From positions 1-5,343 of the forward strand of contig JALQWD010000167.1 of assembly GCA_023260175.1 (NCBI GenBank): 5,343 nucleotides of DNA, in the 5' to 3' direction. A program made the position numbers and the translations under genes. Below the pieces are notes generated by a model. It made no database searches and had not been told where the DNA came from. It saw only the letters and a program-made list of their open reading frames with translations. Each line of letters begins with the position of its first letter. Within the stretch, counting starts at the first letter, position 1. Origin of the DNA: Candidatus Nanopelagicaceae bacterium (GTDB lineage Bacteria; Actinomycetota; Actinomycetes; Nanopelagicales; Nanopelagicaceae). This document shows positions 1-5,069 of the stretch, one piece after another.

Positions 1-468
1 GGTACAGCATCTGCTCATACAGATTGCACTTGGTTCTCTGATGCGCAACGCAAAGGCATCACCGTAAATATGTCTGTAACTTCAAATGCTTTTACTGCGA
101 AATACGGTGCAACTCCAACATCAGATAGCGGTATGGGTTTCACACTTGATGGAACAAACACACTCTCAGCAGGTTTTACAAAGGGCACATGCAACGTTGA
201 TGGTGAGGCAGATTCATCAAAGTGGACAACTTCGGCATTTACTGTAGGAGCTACAGCTTCTGTCTCTGCAGATGTTTTCAAAATTGCTGCAGCAGATGTG
301 ACCACGAAGCCAGGAACTGCATCAAGCAAGGGTGATTCATGCTCACAGTCACAGACTTGGGTTGTGAAGATTCCTGGAGGCATGAAGCCAGCTTCACCAA
401 AGGCTACATACACCTTTACTGGACCAAAAGTTACTACTGCATTAACTCTTACCAGCGTATCTGGTTAA
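1..468 (+). CDS. 3' end of a secreted/surface beta-rich protein, possibly WxL-like (partial)
   Basis: The reading frame is open from the first base, so the start lies outside the window; 155 residues are visible and end at TAA 466-468. The segment is rich in Thr, Ser, Ala and Gly, alternates polar and hydrophobic residues as a beta-sandwich would, and has no membrane span in the visible part. Three cysteines (residues 9, 64 and 114 of the visible part) could form disulphides outside the cell. Near the end, a Trp-Val-Val-Lys-Ile-Pro stretch (residues 120-125) is followed by a Thr-Tyr-Thr-Phe-Thr strand, which recalls the last strands of WxL surface domains, although a clean pair of WxL motifs is absent. 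The next gene resembles a WxL-interacting protein, which is the main support for this reading. The class of exported protein is fairly likely; the WxL relation is a guess from context. There is no C-terminal sorting signal such as LPXTG, so attachment to the cell would have to be non-covalent or through a partner. Confidence 0.6.
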   Translation, partial: GTASAHTDCTWFSDAQRKGITVNMSVTSNAFTAKYGATPTSDSGMGFTLDGTNTLSAGFTKGTCNVDGEADSSKWTTSAFTVGATASVSADVFKIAAADVTTKPGTASSKGDSCSQSQTWVVKIPGGMKPASPKATYTFTGPKVTTALTLTSVSG

Positions 469-479
469 GGAACTATGAG

Positions 480-516
480 AAGTCCGGAGGCAAATTGCTT
501 CCGGACTTTTCTTTTT
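480..516 (+). terminator. Rho-independent terminator after the surface-protein gene
   Basis: An inverted repeat with arms at 481-490 and 498-507, built around TCCGGA, forms a stem of about 10 bp with one G-U pair and a 7-base loop. The pairing can extend outward to 477-511. A T-rich run (TTTTCTTTTT, 507-516) follows at once. It lies 12 bases after the stop codon of the upstream gene and ends immediately before the ribosome binding site of the next gene. Confidence 0.85.
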
Positions 517-523
517 AAAGGAG
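517..523 (+). promoter_or_regulatory. Strong ribosome binding site abutting the terminator
   Basis: AAAGGAG is followed by a 6-base spacer (AAACAA) and then ATG at 530. It is the only strong Shine-Dalgarno sequence in the window and fixes the start of the downstream membrane protein. It begins at the base after the terminator T-tract, leaving no space for a promoter between the two. Confidence 0.85.
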
Positions 524-529
524 AAACAA

Positions 530-1801
530 ATGAAGAAAATCCGAATTAAGTTATTTGCATTCTTATTGGCGCTATTTGGATTTGCTTCAACAAGCATTAA
601 TCCAACTTATGCTGCCGGAAATCTTGGCATCGGCGTATCTATATTGCCGTCTGGCGATCAAGGTGGAGCAGACTTGGGGAATAACTCTCAATTATGGTTT
701 TCACTAAAACCCGGTAGTTCGCAATCTCGCGAATTTATAGTCACGAGTTCTGGAAACATAAACCAAGAAGTTAAATTGCAACTTCTTGGTTTGAATCTAG
801 TTAATGGTGTAGCAAAGGTGAATTCGGAACAAGAAGCAGAAGCGGCCCAATGGGTCTCATTTGAACCTAAAACTTTAGTGCTTAAGCCACACTCAACTAC
901 CAGAATGAAAATGACTTTTAATATTCCGGCTGACACCAAATTTGGTAGATACGACGGATTCCTAAGAGTGATTGCTCAGGCGGTAGAACTAAACAGTTCC
1001 CAAAGCAAAGCAAAAGTTTCCGCGGTTATTAGTAATGCAGTTGCATTCGATCAACAATTTTGGCTAGGTGTTGGCGACGGCAAATATCTCTCTACAGATT
1101 TCGACATGAAGGCAATCAGAGGAATTATTCGCGGAGATCAAAAATTTATTCAGATAGCCATGGAGAACCTGGGCGGTACTCCAATTGGCCCAGAAGGCAC
1201 TGCGGAATTACAGGATGCTGTCTTTACCAAGAATCATTTAGGCCCAATCGCATTTGGAACTGCGACCGTAGAACCTGGAAAAACTCGTTGGGCAGAATTT
1301 GAAGTACCTAATACGATGAAAGATGGCCGCTGGAACATATTTGTGACTGCACATCAAGGTAATGTAGTTAAAACAAAAATGTTCGAAGAAGATATCAAAT
1401 TCGTAGAGGAATCAAATGGATTCAATATGCCGTGGCAATGGATTCTAGTTATTGGTTTTGGAGCATTATTGCTATTAGGCATACGAATGGTTATTTCTCC
1501 GGAAAAGTTCAATTTCAATATTAAATTTAAGAAGCCAACCAAGAAGCAATCTTCACCTATAGATCAACTAAGTATTGAGGAGCTCGAAGCGCTAATTGAA
1601 AGTCGAACTGGGCAAATCAAGAAAACTGCTAAAAAAGCGCCAGCTAAGAAAGCAGCGAAGAGCAAAACAGTCGCAAAGAATGCGGCTAAAAAACCGGTAA
1701 AGAAAGTTGCTAAGAAGGCAGCTGCCAAATCACCTGCTAAAAAAGCCGCAAAGAAAGCAGTTAAAAAGAGTGCAAAGAAGGCAACGAAAAGCAGGCGCTA
1801 G
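530..1801 (+). CDS. Membrane-anchored WxL-interacting-protein-like (DUF916/DUF3324-like) surface protein with lysine-rich cytoplasmic tail
   Basis: The 423-residue protein has a Sec signal peptide (basic MKKIRIK, hydrophobic core, Ala-x-Ala-type site near residues 28-30). A first beta-rich region (about 32-150) shows the pattern of DUF916: a 'LKPG' strand, a 'reefiVtssgn'-like strand, then proline-bounded strands ending in 'ForYDGFLRV'-like packing near residues 139-147. A second beta-rich region (about 175-292) resembles DUF3324 or another Ig-like fold. A single membrane span follows (about 303-322) with basic residues just after it, so the C-terminus should be inside. Residues 341-365 form a short acidic-to-polar helix, and residues 364-423 hold 25 lysines and no acidic residue. 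WxL-interacting proteins of Firmicutes have the same order: signal, two domains, span, short basic tail. Their role is to bind peptidoglycan and WxL partners. The family match is by eye; the long H1-like tail is not usual. The start is fixed by a good ribosome binding site. The gene probably depends on transcription reading through from the gene before it. Confidence 0.8.
   Translation: MKKIRIKLFAFLLALFGFASTSINPTYAAGNLGIGVSILPSGDQGGADLGNNSQLWFSLKPGSSQSREFIVTSSGNINQEVKLQLLGLNLVNGVAKVNSEQEAEAAQWVSFEPKTLVLKPHSTTRMKMTFNIPADTKFGRYDGFLRVIAQAVELNSSQSKAKVSAVISNAVAFDQQFWLGVGDGKYLSTDFDMKAIRGIIRGDQKFIQIAMENLGGTPIGPEGTAELQDAVFTKNHLGPIAFGTATVEPGKTRWAEFEVPNTMKDGRWNIFVTAHQGNVVKTKMFEEDIKFVEESNGFNMPWQWILVIGFGALLLLGIRMVISPEKFNFNIKFKKPTKKQSSPIDQLSIEELEALIESRTGQIKKTAKKAPAKKAAKSKTVAKNAAKKPVKKVAKKAAAKSPAKKAAKKAVKKSAKKATKSRR
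1619..1798 (+). repeat. Lys/Ala-rich low-complexity segment encoding a histone H1-like tail
   Basis: These 60 codons encode imperfect repeats of the type Lys-Lys-Ala-x-Ala, with 25 Lys, 2 Arg, many Ala and a few Pro, Ser, Thr and Val. The DNA is a matching imperfect repeat of GCTAAGAAAGC-like units. Such tails occur on actinobacterial HupB and on eukaryotic H1, where they bind nucleic acid; here the tail belongs to a membrane protein. Confidence 0.85.
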
Positions 1802-1813
1802 TTAATTCGGGTC

Positions 1814-1856
1814 GCTGGGCTCATCCGTACAAGTAGAATGTGCGCGTGAGCCCAGC
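1814..1856. promoter_or_regulatory. Perfect 10-bp inverted repeat flanking the carbonic anhydrase -10 box (possible operator or RNA hairpin)
   Basis: GCTGGGCTCA at 1814-1823 is the exact reverse complement of TGAGCCCAGC at 1847-1856, with 23 bases between. The interval contains the putative -10 box, and the right arm overlaps the GTG start codon. No T-tract follows, so it is not an ordinary terminator. It could be a regulator-binding site or, in a transcript coming from upstream, a hairpin hiding the start codon. Confidence 0.55.
1834..1839 (+). promoter_or_regulatory. Putative -10 box of a leaderless promoter for the carbonic anhydrase gene
   Basis: TAGAAT fits the actinobacterial TAnnnT consensus and is separated by 6 bases from the GTG at 1846. 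This is the spacing expected when transcription starts on the first base of the start codon. No Shine-Dalgarno sequence is present upstream. I see no convincing -35 box at 16-18 bp. Confidence 0.55.
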
Positions 1857-2367
1857 ACAGGAATTTCCGCACGATAAGTTCGATGACCTCCTTGCGGCCA
1901 ATGTCGAATATCAAAAGAGTTTCAAATATTCAGCGCTAACTGGCGAAGCTGCAAAAGGTTTAGCGATTGTTACCTGTATGGATTCCAGAATCAATCCGCT
2001 ATCTGTAGTTGGAATGCGTTCTGGCGATGCAAAGATTCTACGCAACGCGGGAGCTCGTGTAACTGAGGACGTCTTACGTACTTTGGTTCTTGGTACTTAT
2101 CTGCTTGGCGTTGATCGCATTTTGATTATGCCGCACACTGATTGCCGAATGGCCAAATCAGAAGAATCAGAAATTCACGCAACGATTAAAGAGCAGTATG
2201 ACGTTGATACCCGCGCCCTTGAATTTCGCACAGTTTCGGATCAAGAGCGTGCGTTAGCAATCGACGTACAACGAGTCCGCTCTTATCCGCTAATTCGAAA
2301 AGGCGTATCTGTTGCAGGTGCAATTTACGATGTTTCAAATGGCTCAATCACTCCGATTGATTGCTAA
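1846..2367 (+). CDS. Beta-class carbonic anhydrase
   Basis: The 173-residue protein is a zinc enzyme that interconverts CO2 and bicarbonate in the cytoplasm. Visible zinc ligands are Cys44, His97 and Cys100, in the motifs CMDSR (44-48) and HTDCRM (97-102). Asp46 and Arg48 form the catalytic dyad. Between them lies the conserved RNAGARVTEDVLRTL segment (66-80). The length and motif style match the short actinobacterial type represented by Mycobacterium tuberculosis Rv1284. The residue after the second cysteine is Arg (101), where Gly is common in the family. I chose GTG at 1846 because a -10-like TAGAAT ends 6 bases before it and no ribosome binding site is present; an in-frame GTG at 1840 would add two residues but would lie against the -10 box. 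The gene ends 10 bases before murT on the same strand and may be transcribed with it, supplying bicarbonate for biosynthesis; the functional link to cell-wall genes is not evident. Confidence 0.9.
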   Translation: MSPAQEFPHDKFDDLLAANVEYQKSFKYSALTGEAAKGLAIVTCMDSRINPLSVVGMRSGDAKILRNAGARVTEDVLRTLVLGTYLLGVDRILIMPHTDCRMAKSEESEIHATIKEQYDVDTRALEFRTVSDQERALAIDVQRVRSYPLIRKGVSVAGAIYDVSNGSITPIDC

Positions 2368-2377
2368 TTAATATTAA

Positions 2378-3565
2378 ATGTATTTAGAAATAGTTCTACT
2401 TAAGGCGAAAGCTTTAGGTGCGCTATCGCGTGCGCTTGGTCAAGGCAATGGCGTTGTCATAGCGGGCCGCTTAATTCTTAAATTCGCACCAAATGCAGTA
2501 GAAAAATTGGCTCGCAACAAGCGAGTGGTTTTAATTTCTGGCACCAACGGAAAATCAACAACTGCAAAGTTAGTTGCAGAGGCGCTTCGTACTAAATACA
2601 CAATCGCGCACAATCAAACTGGTGCAAACCTATTCTCTGGCATCGCGGCAGCGCTTGGCGATAATCCAGATGCGCAGGTAGCGGTACTTGAAGTAGATGA
2701 AATGGTTCTGCCGTGGGCAATTGAAAAAACTAAACCAGAGTTAATTGTGTTGCTTAACTTGGGACGCGATCAGTTAGATCGTCTTTCTGAAGTGCGAATG
2801 GTCTCTAATAAGTGGCATAAAGCGCTGGCGGGGCAGAGCGTGCTGGCTTCGACCGATGATCCATTTGTCGTTTATGCAGCCAATGCTGCGCATAAACGAA
2901 TCTGGTTTAGTGCATCAGAAAAGGGTCATATAGATGCAGCGACCTGCCCCGAATGCGGCAAGTTACTTAATTGGGAAGATGGCGGCGCAACATTCTGGTG
3001 CGAATGTGGTTTTAGCAAACCAGATGCCAACTGGACCTTGCGTGGCGATATTTTGAATCACCAATTTAAAGTAAATAGCGCAATCCCTGGAGCTGCGGCG
3101 TTACAGAATGCAGCGCGCGCATTTATCGTGGCAAATGAATTTAATGTTGATCTAGAAGCCGCTAATAGCGCAATCGGAAAAGTCGAAGCAGTTGATGGAC
3201 GTTTTGCCAAGAAAATGATTGGCGAAACTAATTTCCGCTTACTGCTTTCAAAGAATCCAGCCTCATGGCGCGAAACTTTGCAGACTAGTAGCCAAGGTCC
3301 AAATAAAGTTTTATTAGTTGTAAATGCAAACACACAGGATGGCAAAGATACTTCTTGGTTGTGGGATGTTGATTATCGCCCGCTGATTGGTAGAGAAGTA
3401 TTAGTAACTGGCGAAAGAAAGATTGATGTATCTGCACGCCTTACAGTTTCGGGAATCCCGCATCGAATTGTGGATAACGAAATTGAGGCCAGCCGTATTT
3501 TTGGCGAAGGTGATGCCGATTTAATCGCGTCATACACCGCTTTCCATAGACTGGTGAATAAATGA
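2378..3565 (+). CDS. murT: Lipid II isoglutaminyl synthase (glutamine-hydrolysing) subunit MurT
   Basis: MurT is the Mur-ligase-like subunit that activates the alpha-carboxylate of D-Glu in lipid II with ATP, so that ammonia from GatD converts it to D-isoglutamine. It acts at the cytoplasmic face of the membrane. In the 395 residues I see the ATP P-loop GTNGKSTT (55-62), the Mur central-domain EVDE (105-108), a NLGRDQLDR segment (127-135), a four-cysteine zinc-ribbon-like insertion (Cys190, 193, 208, 210) typical of MurT, and the C-terminal DUF1727 region with LLLSKNPASW (288-297) and DGKDTSWLWD (321-330). Length is close to the usual 400-440. An in-frame TAA lies immediately before the ATG, and the N-terminus aligns in length with known MurT, so the start is firm although no Shine-Dalgarno sequence precedes it. 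The stop overlaps the gatD start by ATGA, implying coupled translation of the two subunits. Asn315-Ala317 occupies a place where I remember an Asn-Asp pair in relatives. Confidence 0.93.
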   Translation: MYLEIVLLKAKALGALSRALGQGNGVVIAGRLILKFAPNAVEKLARNKRVVLISGTNGKSTTAKLVAEALRTKYTIAHNQTGANLFSGIAAALGDNPDAQVAVLEVDEMVLPWAIEKTKPELIVLLNLGRDQLDRLSEVRMVSNKWHKALAGQSVLASTDDPFVVYAANAAHKRIWFSASEKGHIDAATCPECGKLLNWEDGGATFWCECGFSKPDANWTLRGDILNHQFKVNSAIPGAAALQNAARAFIVANEFNVDLEAANSAIGKVEAVDGRFAKKMIGETNFRLLLSKNPASWRETLQTSSQGPNKVLLVVNANTQDGKDTSWLWDVDYRPLIGREVLVTGERKIDVSARLTVSGIPHRIVDNEIEASRIFGEGDADLIASYTAFHRLVNK

Positions 3566-4257
3566 TCAAAATAGTTAATTTATTACCGGAACTACTCGGT
3601 ACATATGGAGATCAAGGTAACGTCGCAACTCTTTCATGGAGACTTTCACAGCGCGGAATTGAAAATCAAATCATCCAAGCATCTGCACGTAATGCAATTC
3701 CAACAGATGGCGATTTCTATTTTCTAGGTGGCGGAGAAGATGATGCGCAGGTGGCGGCAGTTGAATTGCTCCGTCGCGATAATGCGCTAGAAAATGCGCT
3801 AAATAATGGCGCGCATCTATTTGCAGTTTGTGCGGGATTCCAATTGCTAGGCAATAGCTTTCCGGCGTCAGGCGAACGAACAATTGAAGGCCTGGGACTG
3901 TTGCCAATCATTACCGAACCCGCAAGCCCTAGAAGTGTGGGCGAATTACTTCTTGATTCAACAGTGGGCATTGGCCAATTAACTGGCTTTGAAAACCATG
4001 CCGGCCAGACAAAGTTCCTGGAAAAATTACAACCGCTGGGCACAGTAAAGCGCGGTATTGGTAACCATGTATCTGAAGAATCAGATGGTGCGGTTACCTC
4101 AAACATAATTGCTACCTATATGCACGGCCCAGCGCTGGTGCGTAATCCAAAACTTGCGGATTACTTCTTAGCTAGAAAATTAGGAGCGCTTGCAGAGATC
4201 GAAGATACGATCTTTACAGAGCTTCACGACTCTTGCGTCGAACGGGCATCAAAGTAG
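3562..4257 (+). CDS. gatD: Lipid II isoglutaminyl synthase glutaminase subunit GatD
   Basis: GatD is a class I glutamine amidotransferase of the CobB/CobQ type. It hydrolyses glutamine and passes ammonia to MurT, so that the pair amidates the stem-peptide D-Glu of lipid II. The 231 residues begin with the typical NLLPELLGTYGDQGN segment (6-20). The glutaminase nucleophile is Cys90 in FAVCAGFQLLG (87-97), and His188 lies in YMHGPAL (186-192). A GGGEDDAQ loop (56-63) and the GFENHAGQT segment (142-150) also match the family. The third triad residue in this system is contributed by MurT, which explains the fixed pairing. ATG overlaps the murT stop by four bases; only a weak GGTGA lies upstream, so translational coupling is likely. 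The last 14 codons or so overlap the end of the convergent hydrolase gene. Length is normal (about 230-245). Confidence 0.93.
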   Translation: MIKIVNLLPELLGTYGDQGNVATLSWRLSQRGIENQIIQASARNAIPTDGDFYFLGGGEDDAQVAAVELLRRDNALENALNNGAHLFAVCAGFQLLGNSFPASGERTIEGLGLLPIITEPASPRSVGELLLDSTVGIGQLTGFENHAGQTKFLEKLQPLGTVKRGIGNHVSEESDGAVTSNIIATYMHGPALVRNPKLADYFLARKLGALAEIEDTIFTELHDSCVERASK

Positions 4258-5032
4258 CCGGATAATTGTGGTTCATTAAGAAATCACGAATAACTTTATT
4301 GAGTAACTCCGGTTGATCTTTATCAATTAGATGTGAAGCGCCAGGGATAATGGCAAGTCTTGAATTCTCAATCGCTTCGTAAATCTCTTGGGTATGCGGC
4401 AACTTAATGACATCATCATCGCCAGCGATAACTAGCGCTGGACATTTAATGCTTTGCAGCTGGGCAATTGTCATCTTTGGCTCAGTAGCCCAGATGTGAA
4501 CCATCTTCTTAATTTTCTCAACCAGAGTCTCTGGTGCATCAGGGGAGAACTTTGCATATTTTGCACGCTCTTCAGCACTAGGTTCCCAAGGTGGAATTGG
4601 TGAGCCTGAATCATCATGTTCGTAATTAGCGCCAATTAAAGTAATTGTCTTAACTAATTCTGGGCGATGGATTGCAACTAGTAGCGAAATAATTCCGCCA
4701 TCTGAATATCCAATTAAATGCGCTGGTTTCTTAACTACATCTTCAAGGTAAGCCACAGCTTCAGCAAATTGAAAATCGAAGTGAAAACTGCCTGCTTGAT
4801 CAGGTGATCGACCATGGCCAGCGCGGTCGTAGCTATATACGCGAAAACCTTTAACGCTAGGCGATAGCCGGCCATCAAAACCTTCGCTCTGTGACATGCC
4901 TCCATGAAGCAGTACAACTGGCACCTCATTGGCGCGCTTTAAGAATGGCTTTGATTGCGATGCCCAAATCTTCTGCCCACGAAGTTGGATGTATTCGCGT
5001 TTGAAGCTTTGGGAACCTGGCCATAAATTCAT
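4214..5032 (-). CDS. Alpha/beta hydrolase (alpha/beta fold, likely esterase or related)
   Basis: The 272-residue protein has the full set of alpha/beta hydrolase motifs: oxyanion-hole HGG (43-45), the YDRAGHGRS strand-loop (68-76), nucleophile Ser110 in GYSDGG (108-113), acid Asp207 in AGDDDVI (203-209), and His234 in PGASHL (230-235). A cap region lies at about 135-190. There is no signal peptide, so it should be cytoplasmic. The fold serves esterases, haloperoxidase-like enzymes, C-C hydrolases and others; the substrate cannot be told from sequence. The ATG at 5032 is preceded on the minus strand by TAGATT and a 6-base spacer, suggesting a leaderless transcript. The 3' end overlaps gatD by 44 bp tail-to-tail, and the last 15 residues or so, basic and beyond the normal fold, are encoded in the overlap. 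It is divergent from a PLP decarboxylase gene, with only 37 bp between the two starts. Confidence 0.88.
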   Translation of the reverse strand: MNLWPGSQSFKREYIQLRGQKIWASQSKPFLKRANEVPVVLLHGGMSQSEGFDGRLSPSVKGFRVYSYDRAGHGRSPDQAGSFHFDFQFAEAVAYLEDVVKKPAHLIGYSDGGIISLLVAIHRPELVKTITLIGANYEHDDSGSPIPPWEPSAEERAKYAKFSPDAPETLVEKIKKMVHIWATEPKMTIAQLQSIKCPALVIAGDDDVIKLPHTQEIYEAIENSRLAIIPGASHLIDKDQPELLNKVIRDFLMNHNYPATLMPVRRKSREAL

Positions 5033-5038
5033 GGTGTA

Positions 5039-5044
5039 AATCTA
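5039..5044 (-). promoter_or_regulatory. Putative -10 box of a leaderless promoter for the alpha/beta hydrolase
   Basis: On the minus strand TAGATT is followed by TACACC and then ATG at 5032. It fits TAnnnT and has the same 6-base spacing as the carbonic anhydrase promoter. There is no Shine-Dalgarno sequence. No clear -35 box is seen. Confidence 0.5.
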
Positions 5045-5057
5045 ACTCAGCAGATGG

Positions 5058-5063
5058 CATTAT
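5058..5063 (+). promoter_or_regulatory. Weak putative -10 box for the PLP decarboxylase
   Basis: CATTAT, one mismatch from TATTAT, ends 6 bases before the GTG at 5070. No ribosome binding site is visible. The spacing equals that of the other two leaderless-looking starts, which is the main reason to list it. Confidence 0.35.
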
Positions 5064-5069
5064 TTGCGC

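Noticed and set aside
15..413. Minus-strand open frame of 132 codons opposite the first gene
   Set aside because: It mirrors a Thr/Ser/Ala-rich coding strand, has no recognisable domain or ribosome binding site, and the plus frame is open across the whole region with a terminator after it.
1060..1302. Plus-strand 80-codon frame inside the membrane-protein gene
   Set aside because: It lies in a shifted frame within a continuous, domain-consistent gene, with Arg/Ser/Trp-rich nonsense composition and no ribosome binding site.
1619..1798. Tandem DNA repeat as a mobile or structural element
   Set aside because: The repetition follows from Lys/Ala codons in a continuous reading frame; units are imperfect and there are no flanking repeats.
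1814..1856. Inverted repeat as a terminator for the membrane-protein gene
   Set aside because: The loop is long (23 bases), no T-run follows, and the right arm lies inside the next gene.
2369..2374. TAATAT as a leaderless -10 box for murT
   Set aside because: It ends only 3 bases before the ATG, too close for a start on the codon; in such AT-rich sequence a match is expected by chance.
3717..4106. Minus-strand open frame of 129 codons inside gatD
   Set aside because: The plus strand carries unmistakable GatD motifs; the reverse frame has no family features.
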